Source: Pelagilacustribacter sp045567335 (lineage in GTDB: Bacteria > Pseudomonadota > Alphaproteobacteria > Pelagibacterales > Pelagibacteraceae). From it: DNA of 43,768 nucleotides. How positions within the stretch are numbered: the first letter of the stretch is position 1; each line of letters starts with the position of its first letter. The notes under the pieces are model-generated. The model saw only the letters and a program-made list of their open reading frames with translations, ran no database searches and was not told the origin of the DNA. The position numbers were made by a program, and so were the translations under genes. The stretch covers positions 1 to 43,768 of the forward strand of contig JBJLCZ010000008.1 in NCBI GenBank assembly GCA_045567335.1. The letters are read 5' to 3'. Below are positions 1 to 7,620 of the stretch, piece after piece.

Positions 1-61
1 GTGGTAGAGCGTCTCGTTGCCAACGAGAAGGTCGAGGGTTCGAATCCCTTAGCCCGCTCCA
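1..61 (+). tRNA. tRNA-Gly (GCC), 5' end cut off by window edge
   Basis: The sequence begins inside the D arm. The anticodon stem TCTCG/CGAGA encloses the 7-base loop TTGCCAA with anticodon GCC, which reads glycine GGC/GGU codons. A T arm with the TTCGAAT loop follows, then the 3' acceptor strand AGCCCGC, discriminator T73 and an encoded CCA at 59-61. T73 is usual for bacterial tRNA-Gly. About 15-18 bases of the 5' end lie outside the window. The next gene starts only 9 bases downstream, so the two may share a transcript. Confidence 0.93.
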
Positions 62-70
62 TTTTATTAA

Positions 71-406
71 ATGACTGAACTTTATAAAAAAAAATGTGTA
101 GCTTGTGACGGAAATATTCCTGCTTTTGACACATCTGAAATACATAAATACCTAAAAAAAGTTGATGGGTGGAACGTAGAAAGCAATAAAGAAAAAAGTT
201 TTTTTATAATTAAAGATTTTAAATTTCAAAATTTTATAGAAAGTCAAAACTTTGTAAACAAAGTTGGACAAGTTGCTGAGAAAGAAGGTCATCATCCAGA
301 TATTCTTTATGGCTGGGGATATGCAAAAATTAAGATTTATACACATGCAATAAAGGGTCTTGCGGAAAGCGACTTCATTTTAGCAGCTAAAATAGATAAA
401 ATTTAA
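71..406 (+). CDS. phhB: pterin-4a-carbinolamine dehydratase family protein
   Basis: This 111-residue protein matches the whole length of the PCD/DCoH family (usually 95-115 residues). The family dehydrates 4a-hydroxytetrahydropterin, the product formed by aromatic amino-acid hydroxylases, allowing regeneration of the pterin cofactor. Seen: the active-site motif E72-G-H74-H75-P76-D77, then T91-H92 and the C-terminal G-L-A-E-S-D-F segment leading to A-A-K-I-D. The N-terminal CVAC pair is common in bacterial members. No phenylalanine hydroxylase gene is in the window, so the physiological partner is unknown. The ATG at 71 lies 9 bases after the tRNA CCA and has no clear ribosome-binding site. 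Confidence 0.9.
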   Translation: MTELYKKKCVACDGNIPAFDTSEIHKYLKKVDGWNVESNKEKSFFIIKDFKFQNFIESQNFVNKVGQVAEKEGHHPDILYGWGYAKIKIYTHAIKGLAESDFILAAKIDKI

Positions 407-1957
407 TCAGTGATTAAAATGTCTCATACCAGTTAATATCATTTTAATATTTGCTTTATTTGCTGCGTTAATGACTTCTTTGTCTCTAATAGAGCCACCT
501 GGTTGTACAATTATTGTAACGCCAGCTGAAATTAAAGTTTTAATTCCATCTGCAAATGGAAAAAAAGCATCTGAGGCCGCTATTGATGATTTAATTTTTT
601 TAGGTTGAAACTTTTTAGCCTTTTGTGTTGCAATCTTACAGCTATCCAATCTACTTGCTTGGCCAGCACCTATGCCAATTGTGGATGAATTATTTGTTAA
701 AACTATTGCATTTGATTTTACAAATTTGCATATATTAAATGCAAACTCTATCTCTTTCATTTCTTTCTTAGTTGGCTTGAGTTTTGTGACACATTTTAAA
801 TCTTTTTTTTTAAAAATATAATTATCTTTTTCTTGAAGTAAAAAAGAAGAATTAAAATTTTTAATAGAGATTTTATTTACATGTTTATATTTTGAAATAT
901 CAATTATTCTTAAATTTTTTTTACTTTTTAATATTTTAATTGCTTTAGTATCATATCCCTTAGCTAAAATTACTTCAAAAAATCTTTTATTTATTTCCTT
1001 AGCTAAACGTTGATTGATTTTATAATTGCAGGCTACTACACCACCAAAAGCACTTAAAGGATCACAACTAAAAGCATTTATAAAAGATTTTACTGCTGAA
1101 GAATTCGAAGAAACACCGCAAGGGTTTGCATGCTTAATAATAACAGTATTTGAAAAACTCTTTATAGAAAAAAGAATATCTAAAGATGAAAAAATATCAT
1201 TATAGTTATTATAGCTCAGTTCTTTACCTCCAAGAATTTTAAAGCCTATTTCCTTATCATTAAAGTCATTAATATATATAGAACCTTTCTGATGGGGGTT
1301 TTCTCCATATCTTAATTGACTTAATTTTCTTCCAAAAATAGTTTTTCTATCAGGAAACTTAATGTTTAGTTTTTTGTTAAACCAACTTGATATCATTGAG
1401 TCGTAGTAGGCTGTTAAACCAAATGCTTTTGATGAAAAAAATTCTCTAAATTTTAAACTAGTTTTTCCTTGGTTTATTGAAATTTCTTCAATTAGACTTT
1501 TATAATCTTTTTTATTTGTTATGATTAAAACGTTTTTAAAATTTTTCGCTGCAGATCTAACCATTGTAGGACCACCTATATCAATATTTTCTATAATTTT
1601 ATTTGGATTATTAGTGCTAGTAACTATTTTTTGAAACGGATAAAAATTTACTATAATCAAATCAATTGATGGAAAGTTTTGCTTGTTCATCTCTCTTTTG
1701 TGTTTATCATTTGATCTGTCATTAAGAATTCCGGCATGAATTTTTGGATGTAGTGTTTTAACTCGACCATCAAGCATTTCATTAAATCCAGTATAATCAG
1801 AAACTTCAGTACATTTATAACCTAAGTTTTTAATGGTTTTATATGTACCACCTGAACTTATGATCTTAATTTTATATTTTTTTAAAACTTTAAGAACAGG
1901 AGCAAGGTCAGATTTGTCTGATACAGATATTAGAGCAGTTTTAATTTTTTGAAGCAT
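407..1957 (-). CDS. purH: bifunctional AICAR formyltransferase / IMP cyclohydrolase
   Basis: PurH carries out the last two steps of purine synthesis: formylation of AICAR with 10-formyl-tetrahydrofolate, then ring closure to IMP. The 516-residue length is typical. Seen: an N-terminal cyclohydrolase domain of the MGS-like fold with SVSDKS (11-16), SSGGT (34-38) and G-R-V-K-T-L-H-P-K-I-H (64-74). The transformylase domain has RYGENPHQ (216-223) and the catalytic K-H-A-N-P-C-G-V (275-282). It is the last gene of a minus-strand run: the heparinase-like gene ends 1 base upstream and rpe 2 bases before that, so they are probably co-transcribed. FolD, the supplier of the formyl donor pathway, is also in the window. 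Confidence 0.97.
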   Translation of the reverse strand: MLQKIKTALISVSDKSDLAPVLKVLKKYKIKIISSGGTYKTIKNLGYKCTEVSDYTGFNEMLDGRVKTLHPKIHAGILNDRSNDKHKREMNKQNFPSIDLIIVNFYPFQKIVTSTNNPNKIIENIDIGGPTMVRSAAKNFKNVLIITNKKDYKSLIEEISINQGKTSLKFREFFSSKAFGLTAYYDSMISSWFNKKLNIKFPDRKTIFGRKLSQLRYGENPHQKGSIYINDFNDKEIGFKILGGKELSYNNYNDIFSSLDILFSIKSFSNTVIIKHANPCGVSSNSSAVKSFINAFSCDPLSAFGGVVACNYKINQRLAKEINKRFFEVILAKGYDTKAIKILKSKKNLRIIDISKYKHVNKISIKNFNSSFLLQEKDNYIFKKKDLKCVTKLKPTKKEMKEIEFAFNICKFVKSNAIVLTNNSSTIGIGAGQASRLDSCKIATQKAKKFQPKKIKSSIAASDAFFPFADGIKTLISAGVTIIVQPGGSIRDKEVINAANKANIKMILTGMRHFNH

Positions 1958-1958
1958 A

Positions 1959-3602
1959 TTATATTTTTTTTTTTATTTCCCAATTAACTGTTTTGTCTTC
2001 ATTGTTTAGATATCCAGTTATTGCAATACTAAGATTATTTAATATTTTATTTCCACCTAAAAATATACTTTTTTCTACAGATAGCTCCTCATTTTTTACT
2101 GAAAAAATAAGTGATATATTTTTACTTAATTGAATAAGTACACTATTTCCACTCATTGTTTTTACGGCGTCTATTCCTGGGTATAAGTGAAATCTAATTT
2201 CAAATTTTGCTTTTTTATTGTTTTTTTTTATTAACTTTTCCACTCCAAATAAATTATTAGTTGATTTTTCAATTCTAATTTCTCTTCTGTGAATATATCC
2301 AGCTAATTTTTCATAAGCATCATGAGAAGCACCAGATTTTATTTCTTGATCATTGTTTACTAAATTTGCTTCATAGATTTTGAAAGATTCTTTGATTGAA
2401 TTACCAAAAGCTCTATTAATAAATTTATTTCTTTCAAATTTTACAACTGAAGTATCATTCAAATTAAGTGTTGTTTGACCAGAAGTAAGCCTACTTAATA
2501 GCATTGCTTTTTTTGAAATATTGTAACCAAAACCACAGTTAGTAATTATTTTTTTACCATCTATGTAATATTCAAAAGACAAAGGCCCAGACTGATAAGC
2601 TCTTGAAAATTTTTTTTGTGGCGGAGATCCAATATCAAAAAAAACTATATTTTTTTTATGTCGTAATATTTCAATACCACCAACAGAATCATTAATTGTC
2701 TTAATTTTATAATTTAAACTCTTTATGTAATTAAAGTAATTTTCTAGGTTTATTTCTGTACTACCATTAAATAACGGAAGCTTATTATCTGGCGTTAAAA
2801 TCTTCTTGATACAACTTAAATTTTTTTCAATTATTTCATCTAAAAAATTTGGAACATATTCCTGAGCATCTTTTGTACATTCTTTAATAAGAATTAAATA
2901 CTTTGAAAATTTTATCAAATGACTTGGATTCCTACTTACTGGAAAACCATTTATATCAAAAAATTCATTAATTATTTTTTCTAAATCTTTAATACTTTTA
3001 TCGTAATTATCTTTATAGTCTTTAAAAACCAGTCCAGAGAGTAATATGGCTGTAATAATTTCTATTTTTTTTGAATAGTTTTTTTCAAATTTAATATTTT
3101 TCTTTAAGTGATTAGTTTGAATTATAATTGAATTCAAAAATTTTTCTTTAAAATAAGCATTTGTATTATTAAAAATAATATCAGCGTTTAAAATCCAACT
3201 TATAATTCTTCTACTTATTACAGAATTTTCCCAAATATTATTTTTATATTGATTATTTTTTTCTATCCAAGAAGTAATTATTTTTTGAATAATTAAACTA
3301 TCATTTTTTCTATCAATTAAATTCAACCAAAAAAAACTATTAAGTTTTCTTTGTTCAAAATCACTAATTTTCTTTTCCCAAAAACTATTCGTGTCTATTT
3401 CTGAGATTTTGAAAGAAAAATTTTTGTAACTAGCAATAGACGAGAGAAGAAAAGAGTTCGGAAAAAAATAAAACTGCTTAGGTAATTTAGACTCTAAAGA
3501 TTTATAATAAAAATTTGATGTATAATATAATTTTTTAACTATCTTTGTGAGGTTTATTTTTATTGCTAAAAAGTAAAAGTAAGCACTTTTTAAATTTGGC
3601 AT
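1959..3602 (-). CDS. heparinase II/III-like protein
   Basis: This 547-residue protein resembles the heparinase II/III-like family often found between rpe and purH in alphaproteobacteria. The assignment rests on that gene order and on a C-terminal beta-rich region (about 310-510). That region contains D-I-G-S-P-P near 315, an S-G-P-L-S-F-E-Y-Y block, and S-G-A-S-H-D-A-Y-E-K-L followed by H-R-R-E-I. In these alphaproteobacterial proteins that region is the recognisable domain; true polysaccharide lyase activity has not generally been shown. The N-terminal half is probably an alpha-helical toroid. There is no obvious signal peptide. It starts 2 bases after rpe and ends 1 base before purH. Substrate unknown; a role in cell-surface or uronate-containing glycans is inference. 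Confidence 0.75.
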   Translation of the reverse strand: MPNLKSAYFYFLAIKINLTKIVKKLYYTSNFYYKSLESKLPKQFYFFPNSFLLSSIASYKNFSFKISEIDTNSFWEKKISDFEQRKLNSFFWLNLIDRKNDSLIIQKIITSWIEKNNQYKNNIWENSVISRRIISWILNADIIFNNTNAYFKEKFLNSIIIQTNHLKKNIKFEKNYSKKIEIITAILLSGLVFKDYKDNYDKSIKDLEKIINEFFDINGFPVSRNPSHLIKFSKYLILIKECTKDAQEYVPNFLDEIIEKNLSCIKKILTPDNKLPLFNGSTEINLENYFNYIKSLNYKIKTINDSVGGIEILRHKKNIVFFDIGSPPQKKFSRAYQSGPLSFEYYIDGKKIITNCGFGYNISKKAMLLSRLTSGQTTLNLNDTSVVKFERNKFINRAFGNSIKESFKIYEANLVNNDQEIKSGASHDAYEKLAGYIHRREIRIEKSTNNLFGVEKLIKKNNKKAKFEIRFHLYPGIDAVKTMSGNSVLIQLSKNISLIFSVKNEELSVEKSIFLGGNKILNNLSIAITGYLNNEDKTVNWEIKKKI

Positions 3603-3604
3603 TT

Positions 3605-4267
3605 CTAATTGGTTCTAAGAAGGCCTATATTTTTTTTTAAATTACCACTATTCTCTTTAAAAATAGTTGAGCCAGAGACTAAAACATTTGCACCTGCATC
3701 CTTAGCTAATTTACAATTTTCAAAATTTATTCCACCATCAATTTCTATCTCTATATTTAATTTTTTTTCTGTAATAATTTTTTTTATTTTTTTTAGTTTT
3801 TCCAAAACATTAGGCATAAATTTTTGACCCCCAAATCCAGGCTCAACACTCATAATTAAAATTAAGTCTACTTTATTTAAGTAATCTTTAATTAAATCTA
3901 TGCTTGATTTTGGTTTTAATGAGACTCCAACTTTTTTTCCTTGATCTCTTATTAGCTTTATAGTTTTTTCCATGTTTTCCGTAGCCTCTGGATGAAAAGT
4001 AATTATGTCTGATCCTGCTTCAGCAAAATCTTTTATAAAATTATCAACTGGAGCAATCATTAAATGTACATCAAATATTTTTTTAGTAATCGGTCTTAAT
4101 TTCTTAATAACTTCCGGGCCTATTGTTATATTCGGAACAAAATGTCCATCCATTACATCAATATGAATATAATCAGCACCAGCTTTTTCTAGAGATATTA
4201 CTTCCTCTCCTAATTTGCTAAAATTAGCAGATAAAATAGAGGGAGATATTTTTATTGAAGATTCCAT
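3605..4267 (-). CDS. rpe: ribulose-phosphate 3-epimerase
   Basis: Rpe interconverts ribulose 5-phosphate and xylulose 5-phosphate in the pentose phosphate pathway. The 220-residue length is standard for this metal-dependent TIM barrel. Seen: SPSILSAN near residues 8-15, H-I-D-V-M-D-G-H-F-V-P-N (35-46) with the metal-binding His and Asp, D-V-H-L-M (66-70), the M-S-V-E-P-G-F-G-G-Q motif near 140, and E-I-D-G-G-I near 176 supplying the second catalytic Asp. It is the first gene of the rpe-heparinase-purH run. Confidence 0.96.
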   Translation of the reverse strand: MESSIKISPSILSANFSKLGEEVISLEKAGADYIHIDVMDGHFVPNITIGPEVIKKLRPITKKIFDVHLMIAPVDNFIKDFAEAGSDIITFHPEATENMEKTIKLIRDQGKKVGVSLKPKSSIDLIKDYLNKVDLILIMSVEPGFGGQKFMPNVLEKLKKIKKIITEKKLNIEIEIDGGINFENCKLAKDAGANVLVSGSTIFKENSGNLKKNIGLLRTN

Positions 4268-4314
4268 ATCTACATTTATATTTTAATCTTGAAAGTTGTC
4301 AAAAAAATAAGCTG

Positions 4315-4650
4315 TTAATTAAATAATCTGTAAAGTTGTTTGGAAAAATCACTCTCTAGTGGAAAAGCTAACATTCCCCAAACATCATATCCTAATAAAT
4401 AAGGCATAGCGTAAAATCTAAAAAGATAGAAAAACCAAGCCACATATAGTGCTATAAAGGGACCAAATAAAAAGCTAGGTGTAATAAACTTAAATAAATT
4501 TATTATAGGATTAGTATATTTAACAAAAACTCTCATGAAAAAAAACGTAGAATCTTCTCTTTGAAATATATTCATAAAAGCTCGACCAATTAAGGTCCAC
4601 ATAATCATACCAAGTACGTAGTCTACAACAATAATCCAAGTAGGTATCAT
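4315..4650 (-). CDS. small integral membrane protein, YggT-like
   Basis: A 111-residue membrane protein with two hydrophobic segments (about 5-27 and 60-82) around an amphipathic segment containing Y-T-N-P-I-I-N-L-F-K-F-I-T-P. The layout recalls YggT proteins, in which two membrane helices flank an N/D-P-hydrophobic-R/K-hydrophobic-P segment, but the match is weak and C-terminal residues 83-111 fit poorly. It lies downstream of the symporter operon, beyond that operon's terminator, and upstream of rpe. It may be expressed by read-through or from its own promoter. Function unknown. Confidence 0.6.
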   Translation of the reverse strand: MIPTWIIVVDYVLGMIMWTLIGRAFMNIFQREDSTFFFMRVFVKYTNPIINLFKFITPSFLFGPFIALYVAWFFYLFRFYAMPYLLGYDVWGMLAFPLESDFSKQLYRLFN

Positions 4651-4674
4651 AATATTAAGATATCATTTTTTACC

Positions 4675-4704
4675 AAAAAAAAGGGGCGAAATAATCGCCC
4701 CTTT
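4675..4704 (-). terminator. rho-independent terminator of the symporter operon
   Basis: A 10-bp stem, AAAGGGGCGA (4680-4689) paired with TCGCCCCTTT (4695-4704), closes a 5-base loop. On the minus strand it is followed by a U run (the A run at 4675-4682 on the plus strand). It sits 20 bases after the symporter stop codon. This is one of only two clear intrinsic terminators in the window; both follow transport genes. Confidence 0.85.
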
Positions 4705-4724
4705 AATTTTTTATAGTTTAGTTA

Positions 4725-6581
4725 CTAGTGTTGTTTACCTAAGATAGCTTTACCTGTAGGTATTCTAGTTTCGTCAACCATTCTCTGAGTAGCCGCATCT
4801 GGTTCTTTAGTCATTAAACTGACTACAACCATTGTGATTAAACAGATAGGTGCTCCAATCATTCCAAATCTTAAGTGATCTATACCTAAGAATGGATCAT
4901 TTACGCCACCAAAAATTGGCACTGAGAATTTAGGATATACCCATAATAGGTAAAATAATCCTGATAATATTCCAGTGATAATTCCGGCAATCGCACCTTG
5001 TCTAGTAGCTCTCTTCCACCATACACCTAGTACAAGTGGGAAGAATAGACCTGACATTGCAAAGTCAAAAGCCCATGCAACCGAACCTAAGATACTTGTA
5101 AGCCTAAATGAAGCTATGTAAGCACCTGCGGCACCGATTATTACTAGAAGCACACGAGCAACGATTAGTCTTTTTGCTGTATCAGCTTTGGGATTTACTA
5201 TTTTGTAGTAAATATCATGTGATAAAGCATTTGATATCGCAAGAACTAATCCATCTGCAGTTGACATAGCGGCAGCCATACCACCAGCAAACACAAGTCC
5301 TGAGATTACAAACGGTAGTCCCGCTACTTCTGGAGTAGCTAATACTACAACGTCACCTCTCATAAACCATTCGTTTAACTGAAGTATACCGTCACCATTA
5401 AAGTCTGCTATGAATACTTGTTTAACAGCTGACCAGTTCTGTACCCACGCAATACTTTGAACTTCAGAAATAGATTTTCCAATAATTCCAGTAGGTAAGT
5501 TAGGATCCATTAAAGCAAGTTTAGACAAAGTTGCTAACATTGGCGCTGATGAATAAAGCAAGAAGATAAAGAATAGCGACCATGCTACTGATTTTCTAGC
5601 TGCTTTAACAGAAGGAGTCGTAAAGTATCTCATAAGAATATGAGGTAACGATGCTGTTCCTACCATCATACAAATCGCAAGCGATAAGTATTTCCACACT
5701 GCCATTCCACCATCAGGTACTGCAGAGTGAGGTCCAGAGATATATTTCAATCCTCCTGGTACTCCAGCTGCTTTAATATCTGCGGCGCTGTTTTTAACTA
5801 GTCCAAATTGTTGTTCAAGTTCACCCAATCTCGCAACTTCATCGCCTAACATTAAGTGAGGAAATACTCCTGCACCAATTTTATTACTTATCCAGAAAAC
5901 TGGTAGTAAGTAAGCAATGATTAATACGATGTATTGAGCTACCTGTGTCCATGTTACAGCTCTCATTCCACCTAACATAGAACAGATTAAGATACTAATT
6001 AGTCCAACCCAAACTCCTAGTTCGAATGGAATACCTAGTGCTCTTGAAGCAATTGTTCCCGTAGCATTAATTTGTGCTGTCACATAAGTAAATGAAGCTA
6101 TGAAAAGCACGAATACAGAGCAAGCTCTTACGAAATTACCACCGTATCGTGTTCCGATAAAATCAGGAACCGTATAACATCCAAATTTTCTTAGATATGG
6201 AGCTAACAAAGTTGCTACAAGCACATAACCACCTGTCCAACCTACTAAGAAGGCCATATAAGTATAACCTCCGTAATAAACTCCACCCGCTAAGGCTACG
6301 AATGATGCACCTGACATCCAGTCAGCTGCAGTTGCCATCCCGTTAAATACGGTAGGCACTTGTCTTCCAGCAACATAATAAGCATCTACTTGGACGGTTC
6401 TTGATAAATAACCAATAAAGGCATAAATCAAAACTGTAAAAGCAACAAACATCACTCCGATATTTTTTGCTGATACTCCTGCTTGTTCAGCAATAGCCAT
6501 CAATAAAATGAATACTGCGAACCCTCCAGTGTAAAGACCATATATCTTTGGAAGATTTTGTATAAATCCACCTTTAAACAT
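4725..6581 (-). CDS. sodium:solute symporter, VC_2705/ActP-like, with an EF-hand-type loop
   Basis: A 618-residue member of the solute:sodium symporter family (LeuT fold), with about 13 predicted membrane helices. Seen: V-D-A-Y-Y-V-A-G-R (65-73), A-A-D-W-M-S-G-A-S-F (85-94) and an A-M-S-T-A-D-G-L core (438-445). It resembles the VC_2705 subfamily, which is encoded with a DUF4212 small protein as here, and is related to acetate permease ActP. Acetyl-CoA synthetase nearby makes acetate or another short carboxylate a plausible substrate, but this is inference. Residues 393-404 read D-F-N-G-D-G-I-L-Q-L-N-E, a canonical EF-hand calcium loop pattern. Visibly higher GC than the flanking genes and a strong upstream ribosome site suggest high expression. 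It starts at the last base of its partner's stop codon. Confidence 0.92.
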   Translation of the reverse strand: MFKGGFIQNLPKIYGLYTGGFAVFILLMAIAEQAGVSAKNIGVMFVAFTVLIYAFIGYLSRTVQVDAYYVAGRQVPTVFNGMATAADWMSGASFVALAGGVYYGGYTYMAFLVGWTGGYVLVATLLAPYLRKFGCYTVPDFIGTRYGGNFVRACSVFVLFIASFTYVTAQINATGTIASRALGIPFELGVWVGLISILICSMLGGMRAVTWTQVAQYIVLIIAYLLPVFWISNKIGAGVFPHLMLGDEVARLGELEQQFGLVKNSAADIKAAGVPGGLKYISGPHSAVPDGGMAVWKYLSLAICMMVGTASLPHILMRYFTTPSVKAARKSVAWSLFFIFLLYSSAPMLATLSKLALMDPNLPTGIIGKSISEVQSIAWVQNWSAVKQVFIADFNGDGILQLNEWFMRGDVVVLATPEVAGLPFVISGLVFAGGMAAAMSTADGLVLAISNALSHDIYYKIVNPKADTAKRLIVARVLLVIIGAAGAYIASFRLTSILGSVAWAFDFAMSGLFFPLVLGVWWKRATRQGAIAGIITGILSGLFYLLWVYPKFSVPIFGGVNDPFLGIDHLRFGMIGAPICLITMVVVSLMTKEPDAATQRMVDETRIPTGKAILGKQH

Positions 6582-6838
6582 TAGTCATCCTCTCTTTCTG
6601 AGTAACCATGTTCCTCATCGATCTTCTCTTGTTTATTGGCAGTCCAAAACAACATTACTACAAATGCAAGAAGTGATCCTTGCGCCGTCATGTAATAAGC
6701 GAGTGGGTACCCAAGAAAAGACATTGTGTTTAGTTCAGAACCAAACATAAAAATTACTAATGAGAAGAAGAACCAAAGAACCAATGTAATTATCATGTGG
6801 CTCTTAGTCTTCGCCCAATAAGCGTCTTTGTTTGACAT
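6581..6838 (-). CDS. DUF4212 small subunit of the sodium:solute symporter
   Basis: An 85-residue protein with two membrane helices (about 14-34 and 45-66) and a charged C-terminus (E-K-I-D-E-E-H-G-Y). The N-terminal Y-W-x-K-T motif followed by a helix and W-F-F-F-S-L is typical of DUF4212, the small protein encoded directly before VC_2705-type symporters. Its stop codon shares a base with the symporter start (6581), implying translational coupling. A strong ribosome-binding site lies directly upstream. Its role, perhaps assembly or regulation of the large subunit, is not established. Confidence 0.93.
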   Translation of the reverse strand: MSNKDAYWAKTKSHMIITLVLWFFFSLVIFMFGSELNTMSFLGYPLAYYMTAQGSLLAFVVMLFWTANKQEKIDEEHGYSEREDD

Positions 6839-6842
6839 TTTT

Positions 6843-6850
6843 CCCCCTTT
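6843..6850 (-). promoter_or_regulatory. strong ribosome-binding site of the symporter operon
   Basis: On the minus strand AAAGGGGG lies 4 bases before the ATG at 6838. Most genes here have no recognisable Shine-Dalgarno, so this G-rich site stands out. A near-identical AGGGGG precedes the TRAP binding protein gene at 33651, suggesting both transporters are heavily translated. Confidence 0.6.
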
Positions 6851-6942
6851 TTTTTACTTTTTACGTAAATAGTAATACTAATGGTGAAGATCATACCCAT
6901 CTAAAGATCAATTAAAAGAGAAAAAATCATTTCAAAACCAGA

Positions 6943-7620
6943 ATGAAATGCTACAAAGACTATATAAATAAGGCTTATTTAAAATACAACGTGAAATTGA
7001 ATTTAGAAAATATAATAAATACATTAAAAGACGTAAGAAACTATGTATTTCCAATTAAAAAAATTACGAGCAAATTTCAAAATATTCAATCTTTAGATCA
7101 ACTTCAGAATTTCATTCAAGAGAGATCAGCCCATGTTACTCAAACTACTTTGTATGGTTATGTTAAAACAAGAATAGGAACTAGGTATGCAATGATGTTT
7201 GAAGACAAAGTTTTTTCTAATTCAATTAATATAGCAAAATGGAATATATATGTTAATTCAATTTCAGACTGCACTCTCTATGTTTTTTCTTATTTAATAG
7301 ATCAAAAAAATTTAAAACAGAATGATGCTGAAAAAATTTACTTTTCTATTTTAGAAAATGAAAAAAAAAATGGACTTGAAAATAAACTTTTTGAAGAATC
7401 AATATCAGAATTTAAAAGTAGAATTCAAAATATTGACTGGCAAAACTATCATAGAAATAATCCTTTTAAAAATAGTGGTCTTGCACTTTATAAATGGTCT
7501 CCTATCGCAGATGAGTTAAAAATTTTAGATAAAGAAATTGTTTTAAATTCAATAAAATTAAAATGGAATTTGGTTGAAAATGAATTTAAAGATTTAACAA
7601 AAAAATTATATTTTAATTAA
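6943..7620 (+). CDS. conserved protein of unknown function (225 aa)
   Basis: I do not recognise an experimentally defined family. The protein is soluble, mostly helical and lysine/asparagine-rich, with no signal peptide. A conserved-looking block lies near residues 57-90: F-I-Q-E-R-S-A-H-V-T-Q-T-T-L-Y-G-Y, then T-R-I-G-T-R-Y and M-F-E-D. I recall similar proteins as uncharacterised and widespread in alphaproteobacteria. W-x-P-I-A-D-E-L near 190 is a second possible motif. The gene is divergent from the symporter operon and convergent with acs, overlapping its stop region by 4 bases. A link to acetate metabolism rests on position only. Confidence 0.7.
   Translation: MKCYKDYINKAYLKYNVKLNLENIINTLKDVRNYVFPIKKITSKFQNIQSLDQLQNFIQERSAHVTQTTLYGYVKTRIGTRYAMMFEDKVFSNSINIAKWNIYVNSISDCTLYVFSYLIDQKNLKQNDAEKIYFSILENEKKNGLENKLFEESISEFKSRIQNIDWQNYHRNNPFKNSGLALYKWSPIADELKILDKEIVLNSIKLKWNLVENEFKDLTKKLYFN

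Noticed and set aside
6860..6869. Palindrome TTTACGTAAA in the divergent region before the symporter operon
   Set aside because: A 10-base AT-rich palindrome is expected by chance at this composition, and there is no second half-site or known operator match.
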